Origin: Lederbergia galactosidilytica
GTDB taxonomy: Bacteria; Bacillota; Bacilli; Bacillales; Bacillaceae_C
Direction: 5' to 3'
Length of the DNA stretch: 64,000 bases
Assembly (NCBI RefSeq): GCF_017873565.1
Contig: NZ_JAGGKH010000011.1
Span: forward strand, 120,225-184,224
In this document: piece after piece, positions 18,829 through 28,384 of the stretch
Position numbering within the stretch: position 1 is the first letter of the stretch
Layout: every line of letters begins with the position of its first letter
The notes under the pieces: generated by a model
What the model was told of the DNA's origin: nothing
What the model saw: only the letters and a program-made list of their open reading frames with translations
Databases searched by the model: none
Made by a program: the position numbers and the translations under genes

Positions 18829-19389
18829 TTGAGAAAATTTGGATTAATACTTTTCTTATCTTGTTTATTAGTGATCACAGGTTGCTCAGCGAAAGAAGGA
18901 CGGCCATTAGAAGATTTCCAATATACAGATCAAGATGGACAAAGCTTTGGGCTTAAAGACCTCGAGGGCAAGGTATGGGTTGCTAATTTATTTTTTACAA
19001 ATTGCACAACCGTCTGTCCCACTTTGACAGCCAATATGAGTTATATTCAGCAGCAAGCGGAGGAAGCAGGCTTAGATGAAGTGCATTTTGTTTCATTTAG
19101 TGTAGATCCAGAAGTGGATACTCCTGAAGATATTAAGAAATATGCAGAATCATTTGCAGCCAATTTCTCAACTTGGCATTTTCTAACTGGATATAGCCAA
19201 AAAGAGATTGAAGATTATGCTCTTAACAATTTTAAAGAATGGGTCGTTAAACCAGAGAATGACGACCAAGTCATCCATGGGACGAAATTTTTCCTTATGA
19301 ACAAAAATGGTGAAGTTATCAGTGATTACCCTGGTGATGTGGATGTTCCTTATAAACAAATACTAAAGGACATTAAATCCGCACTATAA
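18829..19389 (+). CDS. ypmQ: SCO1/SenC-family copper lipoprotein, YpmQ-type
   Basis: A thioredoxin-fold copper-binding lipoprotein needed for CuA-site assembly in cytochrome c oxidase. The N-terminus is a lipoprotein signal with lipobox VITGC (Cys19). Copper ligands are present: Cys59 and Cys63 in TNCTTVCP and His151 in VIHGTKFFL. Length 186 is normal. The start is taken as TTG at 18829, 8 nt after GGAGG; an ATG at 18805 lies upstream of that ribosome site. The protein acts on the outer face of the membrane. A terminator follows directly. B. subtilis YpmQ (BsSco) is the characterised relative; the gene is not at this locus there. Confidence 0.92.
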   Translation: MRKFGLILFLSCLLVITGCSAKEGRPLEDFQYTDQDGQSFGLKDLEGKVWVANLFFTNCTTVCPTLTANMSYIQQQAEEAGLDEVHFVSFSVDPEVDTPEDIKKYAESFAANFSTWHFLTGYSQKEIEDYALNNFKEWVVKPENDDQVIHGTKFFLMNKNGEVISDYPGDVDVPYKQILKDIKSAL

Positions 19390-19393
19390 TATT

Positions 19394-19437
19394 AATAGCC
19401 AAGCAAAGAACAAGTCCTTGCTTGGCTATTGTTTTCT
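19394..19437 (+). terminator. Terminator of the SCO1 gene
   Basis: AATAGCCAAGCAA and TTGCTTGGCTATT form a perfect 13-bp stem followed by GTTTTC, immediately after the stop codon. Confidence 0.85.
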
Positions 19438-19527
19438 TAAACTAGGCCTATACAGAAGAAATTACTTTGGATAGAGGGACTACGATCGTAATAATAAGGA
19501 GTTATACGCTATAAATTAGAGCGGAAA

Positions 19528-20937
19528 TCACTCAAAATACGCCCGTATCTTCTCAGCAGCAACTTTTCCTTGGGTGATACAGTCCGGTAACCCCAAACCA
19601 CCACATGAGCTTCCAGTTACGTATACACCAGGCATATCTTTACATAGTGCTTCATGCATCTCATTCATTCGCTGATAATGGCCAACATTATATTGTGGAA
19701 AAGCATTCATCCATCTTGTTACGATGGAAAATTTTGGTTTTGCTGTGATGTTTAAAGTTTTCTTTAAATCCTCTAAAACCATTTCCTCAATTTCTGTATC
19801 TGATAAGTCAACAACAGTTTCTTCCCCTATACGTCCTACATAGCAACGCAGTAAGGCCATTCCTTTAGGAGCGGTATGCGGCCATTTCTTATGTGTCCAC
19901 GTGCAGGCCGTTATTGTATAATCACTATGCCGAGATACTACAAAGCCAACGCCATCTGCTAGATTAATAGCATCCTCATTAAATGCAGTAACAACAGTAG
20001 CTACTGTTGTTGCAGGCATATCTTTATAGTCCTTCAAATAGTTTTTATCTAACATTAATTCCGCCATCATTGGATGTGGAAGTGCGAGAATTACTCCATC
20101 TGCTTGTAGCGATTCATCATCATTTAAGTTCAGTTCATAATGTCCATCTTTTCCCTTTTTTAAATCTTTCACTGAAACGCCCTTTTGAATCGTCACATCC
20201 TTAAGTTGTGTTTCGATTGCATCAACCAATGACTGCAAACCATTTTTAAGCGTCAGAAAAACACCTTGGTTCTTACTTGTTAAGGTAGTTTTAGAAGCTG
20301 TTTTAGACATTTTCTTTAATCCTCGAATTAAGCTTCCATGTTCCTGCTCAGCTTTATAAAATTGCGGAAAGGTAGAAAGAAGACTTAACTGATCAATATC
20401 ACCAATATAAATGCCTGATAATAGAGGTTCCACTAAGTTCTCCGCAACCTCATCACCTAGTCTTCTTCTAATAAAACTCCCAATTGATTGATCACCTTCC
20501 ACTCTAGATCGTGGCAAAATATAATCACAGGCCGCTCTGACTTTCCCTTGTACCGAAAAAAGACCCGTTTTCAAAAACGGACCAAATTTCGTGGGAATTC
20601 CCATAACAGCTCCAAGAGGCATAGCATGCATCTGATCTTTCACAACGATATGGGTCTTCCCCGCAGTATTCCTTACAAGGTCATGTTCTAAACCAACATC
20701 CTGCACTAGTTGCTTAGCATTTGACTTCCGTTCCAGAAAGGAATCAGGGCCTTTTTCAATGACAAAACCATCTTTATATTCTGTCTGTATCTTACCGCCT
20801 AACCTATGATTTGCTTCAATAAGTGTCAATTCAATCGGCAATTGATATTGATTAATCGCTCTATTCAAATAAAAAGCGGAAGTTAAACCGGTGATCCCTC
20901 CACCGACTATAACCACCTTTTTCTTTTTTTGATTCAT
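19528..20937 (-). CDS. hemY: Coproporphyrinogen III oxidase (HemY/CgoX)
   Basis: FAD-dependent enzyme of the Gram-positive coproporphyrin-dependent haem pathway: it oxidises coproporphyrinogen III to coproporphyrin III. The 469-residue product has the Rossmann FAD motif VVIVGGGITGLTSAF at residues 9-23, then GGKIQTEYKDGFVIEKGPDSFL typical of protoporphyrinogen-oxidase-like enzymes, and the C-terminal FAD contact GVYVTGSSCGGLGLPDCI. Last gene of the hemE-hemH-hemY operon. Unlike a compact operon, a 171-bp repeat element separates it from hemH and ends 28 bp before its start, and its own ribosome site (AGGCGA) is weak. Start ATG at 20937. Confidence 0.95.
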   Translation of the reverse strand: MNQKKKKVVIVGGGITGLTSAFYLNRAINQYQLPIELTLIEANHRLGGKIQTEYKDGFVIEKGPDSFLERKSNAKQLVQDVGLEHDLVRNTAGKTHIVVKDQMHAMPLGAVMGIPTKFGPFLKTGLFSVQGKVRAACDYILPRSRVEGDQSIGSFIRRRLGDEVAENLVEPLLSGIYIGDIDQLSLLSTFPQFYKAEQEHGSLIRGLKKMSKTASKTTLTSKNQGVFLTLKNGLQSLVDAIETQLKDVTIQKGVSVKDLKKGKDGHYELNLNDDESLQADGVILALPHPMMAELMLDKNYLKDYKDMPATTVATVVTAFNEDAINLADGVGFVVSRHSDYTITACTWTHKKWPHTAPKGMALLRCYVGRIGEETVVDLSDTEIEEMVLEDLKKTLNITAKPKFSIVTRWMNAFPQYNVGHYQRMNEMHEALCKDMPGVYVTGSSCGGLGLPDCITQGKVAAEKIRAYFE

Positions 20938-20965
20938 AAAACAATCGCCTACTTTATCAGTACGT

Positions 20966-21136
20966 GTTCAAAAAGGACCAAATGACTTCAACGTTTGCAC
21001 AGGCCATCGCTATATTTAGTCGAAGTCCCTTCATCTCACAATGTCATTTTTGCCAAAAACTGCAGAACACAGATTAGATCACAAAGGCTTTTGACAGAAT
21101 GTCGCAAAACTTATCTTTGGTCCTTACCTTTTGAAC
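20966..21136 (-). repeat. GTTCAAAAAG-ended intergenic element, copy B (hemH-hemY gap)
   Basis: Ends are GTTCAAAAAGGACCA at 20966 and, on the other side, TGGTCCTT plus CTTTTGAAC with a small insertion. It fills the whole gap between hemH and hemY. On the minus strand its proximal end reads CCTTTTTGAACACG, as in copies A, D and E, so it has the same orientation relative to the following gene. The interior is not obviously similar to copy A. Confidence 0.8.
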
Positions 21137-21142
21137 TTTCTC

Positions 21143-22078
21143 TTATTTTTTTCCAAGATGCTTAAGAACAACGGTAGACAATACATCAATAAATTCAGGT
21201 TGGGCATCTGGCATAGCGGGACGATAATAAGCAGCCCCAACTTCATCTGTTACCACTTTACATTCCACATCATTATCATATAAAACTTCCAAATGAGTAG
21301 AGACAAAGCCAACTGGAATATAAACAAATGCTTTATATCCTTTGTTTTCAAAAAGTTCTCGTGTTAAATCTTGTACATCAGGTCCTAACCATGGATCTGG
21401 TGTATTTCCTTCACTTTGCCAGCCGACATGATAGGCTGTTACACCTGCTGCTTCTGCTATCAATTTTGCCGTTTCTTTTAGCTGCTCTGGATAAGGATCA
21501 CCAAATTCCAATATTTTTTCAGGTAGGCTATGAGCTGAAACAATTAAGCATGCTGCTGCTCGTTCATCCTCACTCATATCTGTGTAGATTTCTTTTACTT
21601 CATTGGCCCAAAATTGAATGAATTTAGGTTCAGCATACCAACTCTCAATGGATGTAATTTTTGGCCCTCCACATTTTGCCGCCGCTTCTTTTGCCCGTTG
21701 ATTATAAGATTCAACACTAAAAGTAGAAAAATGAGGCGCAAGAACAATGGAAACAGCTTCTTCTATTCCCTCTTCATGCATTTTCTCAACAGTATCTTCT
21801 ATAAAAGGTTCAATATGTTTTAAACCGATATAAGCTTTAAATTCAATTTCATCTTGAATTTCATTTAAATGATCTTGCAAACCATAGGCTTGTTGCTCCG
21901 TAATTTTAGCTAATGGTGAGATCCCGCCAATTGCTTGATAACGGCTTTGTAAATCTTCTAGTGCTTCTTTTGAGGGAGCACGACCATGCCGAATATGTGT
22001 ATAGTACCGTTCAATATCATCCTCATGGTATGGAGTCCCATACGCCATTACTAATAAACCCATTTTTTTCTTACTCAT
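21143..22078 (-). CDS. hemH: Coproporphyrin ferrochelatase (HemH/CpfC)
   Basis: Inserts ferrous iron into coproporphyrin III. The start is set at 22078 ([16 protein letters not shown]), giving 311 residues, the B. subtilis size; an upstream in-frame ATG at 22129 falls inside hemE and is unlikely. Family motifs: [21 protein letters not shown], the metal-site region [10 protein letters not shown] with its histidine, [20 protein letters not shown], and the acidic [15 protein letters not shown]. Ribosome site GAGGAG is about 12 nt upstream. It begins 31 nt after hemE and is probably co-transcribed. Confidence 0.95.
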   Translation of the reverse strand: MSKKKMGLLVMAYGTPYHEDDIERYYTHIRHGRAPSKEALEDLQSRYQAIGGISPLAKITEQQAYGLQDHLNEIQDEIEFKAYIGLKHIEPFIEDTVEKMHEEGIEEAVSIVLAPHFSTFSVESYNQRAKEAAAKCGGPKITSIESWYAEPKFIQFWANEVKEIYTDMSEDERAAACLIVSAHSLPEKILEFGDPYPEQLKETAKLIAEAAGVTAYHVGWQSEGNTPDPWLGPDVQDLTRELFENKGYKAFVYIPVGFVSTHLEVLYDNDVECKVVTDEVGAAYYRPAMPDAQPEFIDVLSTVVLKHLGKK

Positions 22079-22109
22079 TTCCTTCACTCCTCGTTCATTG
22101 AAACTAAAT

Positions 22110-23144
22110 TTACTTTTTACTATATTCATGAATAAAATTCGTTAATTTCTTTAAAACATCGGGATTTACTTCTGGGAAAACACCGTGCCCAAGATTAAAA
22201 ATAAAACCAGGTTGTTGCATCCCTTGATCTAAGATTTCCTTCGCTTTTGCTTCAATTGTAGGCCAATCAGCAATTAATACAGCTGGATCAAGATTTCCTT
22301 GTACAGCTTTGGTGACTCCCAGTTTTCGAGCTTCTGTGATCGGTAATCTCCAATCTAACCCCACGACATCAAGCGGCAAATCATTCCATTCCAATACTAG
22401 ATGGCTAGCACCTACACCGTGTAGAATCATCGGTACATTTACCTCTTTCATTGCTGTAAAGATTTTCTCCATTGTTGGTTTGATATAGATTTGATAATCT
22501 GCCCGGCTCAATGCCCCAACCCATGAATCAAAAATCTGTAGAGCACTTGCTCCAGCCTGTACTTGTGCTTTTAAATAGCGAATAGTCATATTAGCAAGCT
22601 TGTCCATTAAAAGGAACCAAGCAACAGGTTCAGCATACATAAATGCTTTTGTTTTGTGATAATTTTTCGAAGGTCCCCCTTCAATCATATAACTAGCCAA
22701 AGTAAATGGTGCACCTGCAAACCCAATTAAAGGAACGGTTAACTGCTCTTCCGTTAAAAGCTTAATCGTTTCTAAAACATAGGGAATATCCTGTTCAGGA
22801 TCAATTTCTCCAAGTTTTTCAACATCTGCTTTTGAACGGATCGGCTGATCAATAACAGGGCCAATTCCACTTTTTATTTCAACATCGACTCCTAATGCCG
22901 GAAGTGGGGTCATAATATCTTTATAAAGAATGGCTGCATCAACATTGTACATATCAACTGGAAGTTTTGTTACATATGCACATAGCTCTGGTTGATGAGT
23001 AATTTCAAATAAGGAATATTTTTCTTTTAATTTACGGTACTCAGCCTGTGATCGACCAGCTTGGCGCATATACCAAACAGGTACATGTTCCGTTTCTTCT
23101 CCTCTTGCTGCCCGCAAAAATGTATCATTTGTTATTTTTGTCAT
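22110..23144 (-). CDS. hemE: Uroporphyrinogen decarboxylase
   Basis: Converts uroporphyrinogen III to coproporphyrinogen III by four decarboxylations, first step of this operon. The 344-residue product has the family signatures [16 protein letters not shown] at the N-terminus (substrate-binding Arg and Gln) and [17 protein letters not shown] in the middle, plus the catalytic Asp in [18 protein letters not shown]. Start ATG at 23144 follows AAAGGCGG at 12 nt. The 144-bp repeat element copy A ends 53 bp upstream; its last TTGAAC, an 18-bp spacer and TATAGC could serve as a promoter. Confidence 0.95.
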   Translation of the reverse strand: MTKITNDTFLRAARGEETEHVPVWYMRQAGRSQAEYRKLKEKYSLFEITHQPELCAYVTKLPVDMYNVDAAILYKDIMTPLPALGVDVEIKSGIGPVIDQPIRSKADVEKLGEIDPEQDIPYVLETIKLLTEEQLTVPLIGFAGAPFTLASYMIEGGPSKNYHKTKAFMYAEPVAWFLLMDKLANMTIRYLKAQVQAGASALQIFDSWVGALSRADYQIYIKPTMEKIFTAMKEVNVPMILHGVGASHLVLEWNDLPLDVVGLDWRLPITEARKLGVTKAVQGNLDPAVLIADWPTIEAKAKEILDQGMQQPGFIFNLGHGVFPEVNPDVLKKLTNFIHEYSKK

Positions 23145-23197
23145 GGAAGTTTAATTCCGCCTTTCGCAAACATGCTATAATTTACTTAGAAATGCGT

Positions 23198-23341
23198 GTT
23201 CAAAAAGGAGGATAAAAAGGACCAAGAAGTTCGAGGCGGCGCAGTTTCGAGCAGCGGAATGTATGCTTTTAAATACATGAGCAGCGGAAAAACAAGCCAA
23301 CGAAGAAATTCTAAGTGTCATTTTTACCGGACTTTTTGAAC
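23198..23341 (-). repeat. GTTCAAAAAG-ended intergenic element, copy A (upstream of hemE)
   Basis: 144 bp bounded by an imperfect inverted repeat of about 25 bp: one arm GTTCAAAAAGGAGGATAAAA, the other (reverse strand) GTTCAAAAAGTCCGGTAAAA. Inside is a second imperfect repeat with AGCAGCGGAA occurring twice around GTATGC...GCATAC-like sequence. I recall near-identical elements in other Bacillaceae genomes, so this copy is probably the best preserved in the window. Confidence 0.85.
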
Positions 23342-23595
23342 TTCCTTTAGAATTATTATTAAGTGATTATCTTTACTATATTACTTTTAGTAAGCAAAGT
23401 ATAGCAACTAGTACCCCTTGTCATAAATTTGTTCTATTTAATTGTTACTTTTATTCATATTTTGTCCATATTGCGGAAGACTTAAAACCGGGAAGTTATG
23501 AAGCGATAAAGATTCCGTTTCAAATTCACCAACAATGGGTAAAAATACAACAAGCTTATGATCCTTTTGATGAATATGACAGATGGAGTGATAGA
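23281..23595 (+). other. Open in-frame extension upstream of hmoB without a start codon
   Basis: The hmoB frame stays open for 105 codons upstream of its ATG, back to a TGA at 23278. It contains no ATG, GTG or TTG. The part from about 23415 reads like protein (KFVLF, then EDLKPGSYEAIKIPFQI, then AYDPFDEYDRWSDR) with mixed polar and hydrophobic residues. The first 60 nt belong to repeat element A. Possibly the remnant of a gene that lost its start, or chance. No family recognised. Confidence 0.3.
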
Positions 23596-24117
23596 ATGTA
23601 TATGTATATAACAGCCGGAACGTATTCCTATCTAAAAAAATTGGAGGAACAGCATCCTTCTGAAAAAATGATGCTTATGCAAAACATCCGAACAGTAGAG
23701 CTTTGGCATGAAACAGATAAAAATACTCTCTTCCAATCACCACGAAAATATGAAACGATAGATACACTTGGTCATTTTGCAAGCGAAGGGTTTATAGCAT
23801 GCCATTATGTACCTGTAAGAGATGAAAATAGACCATTATTTGAATATAATTTTGAAAATAAGCTATCGCTTATTGAAAAAGAAGAGGGATTATTAGCTGG
23901 GCGGATATTACGTCCATTATCAAGTGAAGTATATATAATCATGACAATGTGGCAAAGTGAAAGAAACTATGTACGCTGGGAAAAGTCTTCCACTTTCACC
24001 AAATTTCAAATTCACCATCACCTCGGGAATATTTTCTCTAATACCCCGCATACGTATACGTTTACAGTTTCTGAAGAAGAATTAGAAGAGGATTCATTTA
24101 ACCCGGAGAGCTCTTAA
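23596..24117 (+). CDS. hmoB: Haem-degrading monooxygenase HmoB-like (YhgC)
   Basis: An ABM-fold haem monooxygenase that opens the haem ring, releasing iron; B. subtilis HmoB gives a staphylobilin-like product. The 173 residues align in order with HmoB as I remember it: MYITAGTYSYLKKLEEQHPS at the start, LWHETDKNTLFQSPRKYE, RPLFEYNFENKLS (catalytic Asn region), LRPLSSEVYIIMTMWQSE (Trp) and FTKFQIHHH (candidate axial His). Start at 23596 has GGAG 7 nt upstream; ATG at 23602 is an alternative. It is divergent from the hem operon, as in B. subtilis. Confidence 0.9.
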   Translation: MYMYITAGTYSYLKKLEEQHPSEKMMLMQNIRTVELWHETDKNTLFQSPRKYETIDTLGHFASEGFIACHYVPVRDENRPLFEYNFENKLSLIEKEEGLLAGRILRPLSSEVYIIMTMWQSERNYVRWEKSSTFTKFQIHHHLGNIFSNTPHTYTFTVSEEELEEDSFNPESS

Positions 24118-24128
24118 TCTTCCGGGTT
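24100..24128. terminator. Stem-loop between convergent hmoB and acyltransferase genes
   Basis: AACCCGGA and TCCGGGTT form an 8-bp perfect stem that spans the hmoB stop codon. There is no long T-run on either side, so termination efficiency is uncertain. Confidence 0.5.
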
Positions 24129-24133
24129 AGTCA

Positions 24134-25276
24134 TTACAATTCAAATTTTTTTAGTAAAGGAACACCAATTCGATTAAGTAAAAAAGCTAATGTTTTCCAA
24201 GCGATTCTTCTGCCGATTGGTAGGTGCGAAACAATTATAGAGGAATATTCTACTTCATTAACGGCTCCGCGGTTTCGTTTGAAATTTCCCGCTCCAGCAC
24301 TTCTATGTAATAATAGCCCTGTTTGTAACGATTGTTCAGTTTGGATCATCGAACATAAACGATAGAGTCCCACTTTTCTCGACATGGTTGTATCATATCC
24401 AAGGAGAGGTGTCGTCATAACACCATTACAAGTGATAAAGCCAACTACCCCATCGATTCTGTTTCCTTTTTTCAACATTCTGAAACCAAGCAGGTGTCTT
24501 TCATAGGCATTCTGTAAATATTTCAATGTAAACTGTGGATTGAAATAAGAGTATTTTTTTAAATATAATTGATTATATAGTTCAAGCACGCGTTCCATCT
24601 CAATAGGGCTTACTTTATCATCTACCCAATACCCACTCTTTTGCAAAAAACGTTGGTCACGGCGAATCGTTTTTCGTTTCTTTTTCGAGATTTGACTAAA
24701 TTTTTCTGGATAAAATAAGTAAATCGAACGACTAGGAACAAAAATTGCCTGCTGTTCGTGTAAACTACTTATAAGACGAGGGTGTAAAGAACTGGCTAGT
24801 GACCGGAACATAATTGTCTCCTGTGGAAACCTTTTTTGTAGGAAAAGAGTCATCTCCTTTACTTGCTGCTCCGTAATCATCTCATATAAGTTTGTTGATA
24901 ATAACCAATTATTCACCATTACAACTTTATCAATCTTTCCCCATTTTAAAAAGAGACCCAGACATTGAAGAACACTTTTTAAACAATGCTCTAAAAGAGG
25001 CTGTTGCAATTCCCGTAACTCTTCTATTGCATAGCTTACATAATGCGAAAAAGGAGAAACAACATAACTATTAAATGGATTTCCATTTGTTTTTGTAAGG
25101 GGAAGTAGTAAATCATCCACAGCGAGAAGATAGAATTCTACATCAACATTTTTAATATAGACCTGAGCACCATGCTCCATCATTTCCTCAAAATAACCAC
25201 TAACCTCAGCGCCATTCCGATATTGGGACCACTGAATTTTAGCAAGATCCACCTTTTGAAATAACTCCATCACCAT
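24134..25276 (-). CDS. GNAT-like acyltransferase, last gene of the ketosynthase operon
   Basis: A 380-residue soluble protein resembling the FemAB/Acetyltransf_6 branch of the GNAT superfamily: the first half is variable, and residues about 195-330 hold RKTIRRDQRFLQKSGY, RVLELYNQLYLKKYSYFN and a core GVVGFITCNGVMTTPLLGYD followed by GLYRLCSMIQTEQ, the order seen in acyl transferases with a substituted P-loop region. The start overlaps the previous gene: ATG at 25276 or 25270, the latter in a TGATG arrangement with that gene's TGA. No strong ribosome site, so coupling is likely. It would acylate or ligate an operon intermediate; the substrate is unknown. Confidence 0.65.
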   Translation of the reverse strand: MVMELFQKVDLAKIQWSQYRNGAEVSGYFEEMMEHGAQVYIKNVDVEFYLLAVDDLLLPLTKTNGNPFNSYVVSPFSHYVSYAIEELRELQQPLLEHCLKSVLQCLGLFLKWGKIDKVVMVNNWLLSTNLYEMITEQQVKEMTLFLQKRFPQETIMFRSLASSLHPRLISSLHEQQAIFVPSRSIYLFYPEKFSQISKKKRKTIRRDQRFLQKSGYWVDDKVSPIEMERVLELYNQLYLKKYSYFNPQFTLKYLQNAYERHLLGFRMLKKGNRIDGVVGFITCNGVMTTPLLGYDTTMSRKVGLYRLCSMIQTEQSLQTGLLLHRSAGAGNFKRNRGAVNEVEYSSIIVSHLPIGRRIAWKTLAFLLNRIGVPLLKKFEL

Positions 25277-26571
25277 TGTATTCTACTTTCCACACGGCGT
25301 AATTTTCGCACACCTGGTTGAAAATCATAATCTTGAAATGCCAAATACGGCGTTTTTATATCTTGGCCAAGAAAAAACTCTGTGAGCGCGGAACGCACCT
25401 TATCTTCTTCCTGTTTTTGCTTCCACTTTATTTGAATTTCTATTTGATCTATCGTTGTTTGGATGACTCGATATTCTTCAATTTCATTGGAGGCTGAAAT
25501 GATCGTACGGCGAATAAAATCCGGAAAGAGTGGTACCCTCTTTTCTCCTCTTTGAAAATAAAAAATATCATCACTTCTACCTTCAATTTTTTCAATGGCT
25601 AACATTGGTGACCCACATGGACAAGGCGAGGTCCTCTCAGTTAAAATATCATTTAGTCGATAACGGAGAATCGGCTGAGCTTTTCTTGAAAAATCCGTAA
25701 TAATCGGAATGAACTTATGGTCATCTAAATATTCTTTTTCCATAATTAAAAGCTCTTCATTAATATGAATCGTTCCATGCTCACAAGTGCAACCCAAAAA
25801 GCCTTCTGTACATTGATATACTTGATGTACTTTTTGTTCAAACGTTTCCTGGATAAACTGTTCATCCATAGGATCTAAAACTTCCGCAACCGAGAGAATT
25901 TTCAGAGGTGATATTTGCAATTCACCTTCTCGAAGAGACTTCGCTAAAAAGCGCAACATGGACGGTGGTGCTACTAGAATAGTAGGTTGTAATCGATTCA
26001 GCCGCTCTACATGTTCTGTAAATGAATCCAACAAATCAAAGAAAGCAAAGGCAATCCTATTTGATTGTGTTGTCGTATATAAATTACTATTAGCTCTTAG
26101 GAAAAAAGCGATTTTTTGCCTGTGCCAAATATTTGCTGGCAATAATTTTGCTAGAATAACACCAGCCCACCGTTTACGTTCGGTAGGAGAAACGATAAAT
26201 AACCCACGATTTCCAGATGTTCCCGAGGATAAGCCAATCGTCACTCCATTTATTGTTGGCGAAAAATCACGATTCTGTTCTGCTTTTAAAGCTACTGAAA
26301 AAGCTTCTTCTCTCTCCATACCAACTGTATTAAGCGAAGTAAAATGTTCCATCATCACGGTTTTCTCGATCATAGGTAAATGACGCCAATTGTTTATTTC
26401 TGTTTCATCGGTAACTTGATAATAATCACGGTAAAAAGGAGAATGCTTTAATACAAATTGCAAATGTTCTTGAACTTGCTTTTCTTGATATTGTTCAAGT
26501 TTTTCTCTTGTACGAAATTGGCGAAAAAACTTCTGATGTATATATTCTTTTAAAATTGATAGTATGTCCAT
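25270..26571 (-). CDS. Adenylate-forming enzyme, F390-synthetase/PaaK-like
   Basis: A 433-residue ANL-like enzyme related to coenzyme F390 synthetase and phenylacetate-CoA ligase. The P-loop is GLSSGTSGNRGLFIVSPTER, followed by VYQCTEGFLGCTCEHGTIHIN (the A4/A5-like aromatic region), PILRYRLNDIL (A7-like) and a small zinc-like cluster CPCGSP before the hinge IEGRSDDIFYF (A8-like). Such enzymes activate a carboxylate as acyl-AMP. F420 chemistry is not expected in this organism, so the F390 name marks only relatedness; OleC-like beta-lactone formation or CoA-ester formation is possible. GGAGGTGAG precedes the ATG. Six nt after the MBL gene in the operon. Confidence 0.8.
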   Translation of the reverse strand: MDILSILKEYIHQKFFRQFRTREKLEQYQEKQVQEHLQFVLKHSPFYRDYYQVTDETEINNWRHLPMIEKTVMMEHFTSLNTVGMEREEAFSVALKAEQNRDFSPTINGVTIGLSSGTSGNRGLFIVSPTERKRWAGVILAKLLPANIWHRQKIAFFLRANSNLYTTTQSNRIAFAFFDLLDSFTEHVERLNRLQPTILVAPPSMLRFLAKSLREGELQISPLKILSVAEVLDPMDEQFIQETFEQKVHQVYQCTEGFLGCTCEHGTIHINEELLIMEKEYLDDHKFIPIITDFSRKAQPILRYRLNDILTERTSPCPCGSPMLAIEKIEGRSDDIFYFQRGEKRVPLFPDFIRRTIISASNEIEEYRVIQTTIDQIEIQIKWKQKQEEDKVRSALTEFFLGQDIKTPYLAFQDYDFQPGVRKLRRVESRIQW

Positions 26572-26577
26572 TTTTTC

Positions 26578-27402
26578 TCACCTCCATATTTCTGTACAAT
26601 GAGTCGGTATAATCGTCCACTCAGGGTGTAAATGATGAAATTCATGCAGACGCCACAGATTCTCGCGATATTTCTGAACATCCGGCATAATTAGATACGC
26701 AAGTGGATGTGGCATTTTCTTTTCTCGATAGGCCCTGCTTTGCCAACAAGCATCCGCACATAAAAAAATCGGTCCACTTTGTACATCGCGAAGAAAAATC
26801 CCCATCTGGCCAATTGCATGTCCAGTCACATCTACAGCCAAAATAAAGCCATCCTGAAAAACGTCCCACCCCTCCATATAAGGCGTATAATCTTTAGTCA
26901 GCTTGATCGGTAACTTCTCATCTAAAAACAGCGCTCGTGATTCAAAATCTTTTGGAAGCAACCCAGGCAGATAACCATTTCGCACAGCGGCAAAACCAGT
27001 TTTACTTTTAATAAATTCATAAGCTGTTTTGAAACAGATAAAGGTAGCTTTCGGAAAATCGAGCAAACCGGCAATATGATCTCCGTGAAAATGGGAGATG
27101 ATGATATACCTAATCTCATCAGGCTCAATCCCTTTTTCAGCCAATTGGGCTTTGATACTTTGCTTATGTTCAAAATAAACCGGTGTCACCTTCGCATAAA
27201 GTGAATACGGAAAACGACTGCTTGCCGTAAAAAAATGTTCGGCATAACCGGTATCAAATAAGATATAGCCCTTATTTGGATGTCTAATCAAACCAACTAA
27301 AGCTGGAAAGCGCACCTTGCCCCAACGACCATCTTTAATGGCAATTTTTTCTGGGTGCACACAATATCCAGCTTGAAATAATTGTAAGGAAAGTTCATTC
27401 AT
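26578..27402 (-). CDS. MBL-fold hydrolase, AHL-lactonase-like
   Basis: A 274-residue metallo-beta-lactamase-fold enzyme. The metal motif SHFHGDHIAGL gives His104, His106, Asp108 and His109; further ligands are in VDVTGHAIGQMGIFL and LCADACW. This arrangement (GH...GQMG and DA after it) resembles the N-acyl homoserine lactonase branch, which opens lactone rings. In this operon it may hydrolyse a lactone or thioester intermediate. The start is set at ATG 27402, overlapping the end of the reductase gene by 8 nt; a longer frame to 27423 exists but its start lies farther inside the neighbour. Confidence 0.8.
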   Translation of the reverse strand: MNELSLQLFQAGYCVHPEKIAIKDGRWGKVRFPALVGLIRHPNKGYILFDTGYAEHFFTASSRFPYSLYAKVTPVYFEHKQSIKAQLAEKGIEPDEIRYIIISHFHGDHIAGLLDFPKATFICFKTAYEFIKSKTGFAAVRNGYLPGLLPKDFESRALFLDEKLPIKLTKDYTPYMEGWDVFQDGFILAVDVTGHAIGQMGIFLRDVQSGPIFLCADACWQSRAYREKKMPHPLAYLIMPDVQKYRENLWRLHEFHHLHPEWTIIPTHCTEIWR

Positions 27403-28384
27403 TTTTCTTCCACCATTCCACAAAAAGTCGGATCCCCTCTTCCATATTTACTCGCGGAATATACCCTAACTCTTTCTTAGCTGCCTCGATATTCAGTGTC
27501 TGACTTTTCCCCAGCACACTTACTGTGTATTTTGTTAATAAAGGCTCCTTGCCCTTTAAAAGGTATTTGGATCCCCATTCAAGAATTCCAGCCAATTTCA
27601 TCGCCCGCTTGAAAGAAATCTCCTTTGCCTTCATCGGAGTTCCCATCTGATTAAATAATTGTTGTAAGATTTCTCGAAAGACGACCTGTTCTCCATTCGT
27701 AATATTGTATTTTTTCCCTAATGTAGTTGAAGGAGAATCTATACATAGCAAAAGAGCATCTACTACATTTTCAATATAAGTAAGATCCATCTTAGCCTTT
27801 CCACTGTCCACAAGCGGAATGAAACGTTTTTGATTCACTTGGATAAGACGAGGGATAATCGTCGTGTCTTCAGGTCCAAATAACGCTCTTGGGCGGATTG
27901 TAATCACTGGAAGACCATGAGAAAAGGCCTGATCAATTTCTTTCTCTGCTAAATATTTTGTATGGGCATAATGATTCACAAATTGTTCAGGGAGTTTATC
28001 ATCCTCCCTCACATCAAAGCGATCATTATAGTAAAAATAAATACTTGGAGTAGAAACGTGTATTAATCGTTTCACCTGATGTTTTTCACAAGCAGCAATC
28101 ACATTCTTCGTACCTAACACATTTGCCTGATAAAATTCCTCGTATTTTCCCCATGGTGAAGATAAGGCTCCACAATGAAAAACATAATCGTGGTTGTGGA
28201 TCAAAGCCTCCAATCTTTCCGCGTCTTCTAACTTCCCTGAAGCAAAGTGGATCTCTTCTCCTCTGAGCCGTCTTCCAACCTCTTCATTTCTTCCTAATAC
28301 AGTGACTTCATAGCCTAATTTGACCAAACGTCTTGCCAAGGCTTTTCCTAAAAAACCAGTCCCACCTGTTATAAACATTCTCAT
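27395..28384 (-). CDS. NAD(P)-dependent epimerase/reductase, 3-beta-HSD/OleD-like
   Basis: A 329-residue extended short-chain dehydrogenase. The nucleotide motif is TGGTGFLGKALARRL (residues 6-20), the active site has STPS at 111-114 and YAHTK with Tyr139 and Lys143, and RPRALFGPED follows. The stretch GALSSPWGKYEEFYQANVLGT and the HSD-type tail place it near 3-beta-hydroxysteroid dehydrogenases and OleD, which reduces the 2-alkyl-3-ketoacid made by OleA. Given the upstream ketosynthase, reduction of a beta-keto product is the natural inference. It overlaps the ATP-grasp gene by 4 nt (ATGA). Confidence 0.8.
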   Translation of the reverse strand: MRMFITGGTGFLGKALARRLVKLGYEVTVLGRNEEVGRRLRGEEIHFASGKLEDAERLEALIHNHDYVFHCGALSSPWGKYEEFYQANVLGTKNVIAACEKHQVKRLIHVSTPSIYFYYNDRFDVREDDKLPEQFVNHYAHTKYLAEKEIDQAFSHGLPVITIRPRALFGPEDTTIIPRLIQVNQKRFIPLVDSGKAKMDLTYIENVVDALLLCIDSPSTTLGKKYNITNGEQVVFREILQQLFNQMGTPMKAKEISFKRAMKLAGILEWGSKYLLKGKEPLLTKYTVSVLGKSQTLNIEAAKKELGYIPRVNMEEGIRLFVEWWKKNE

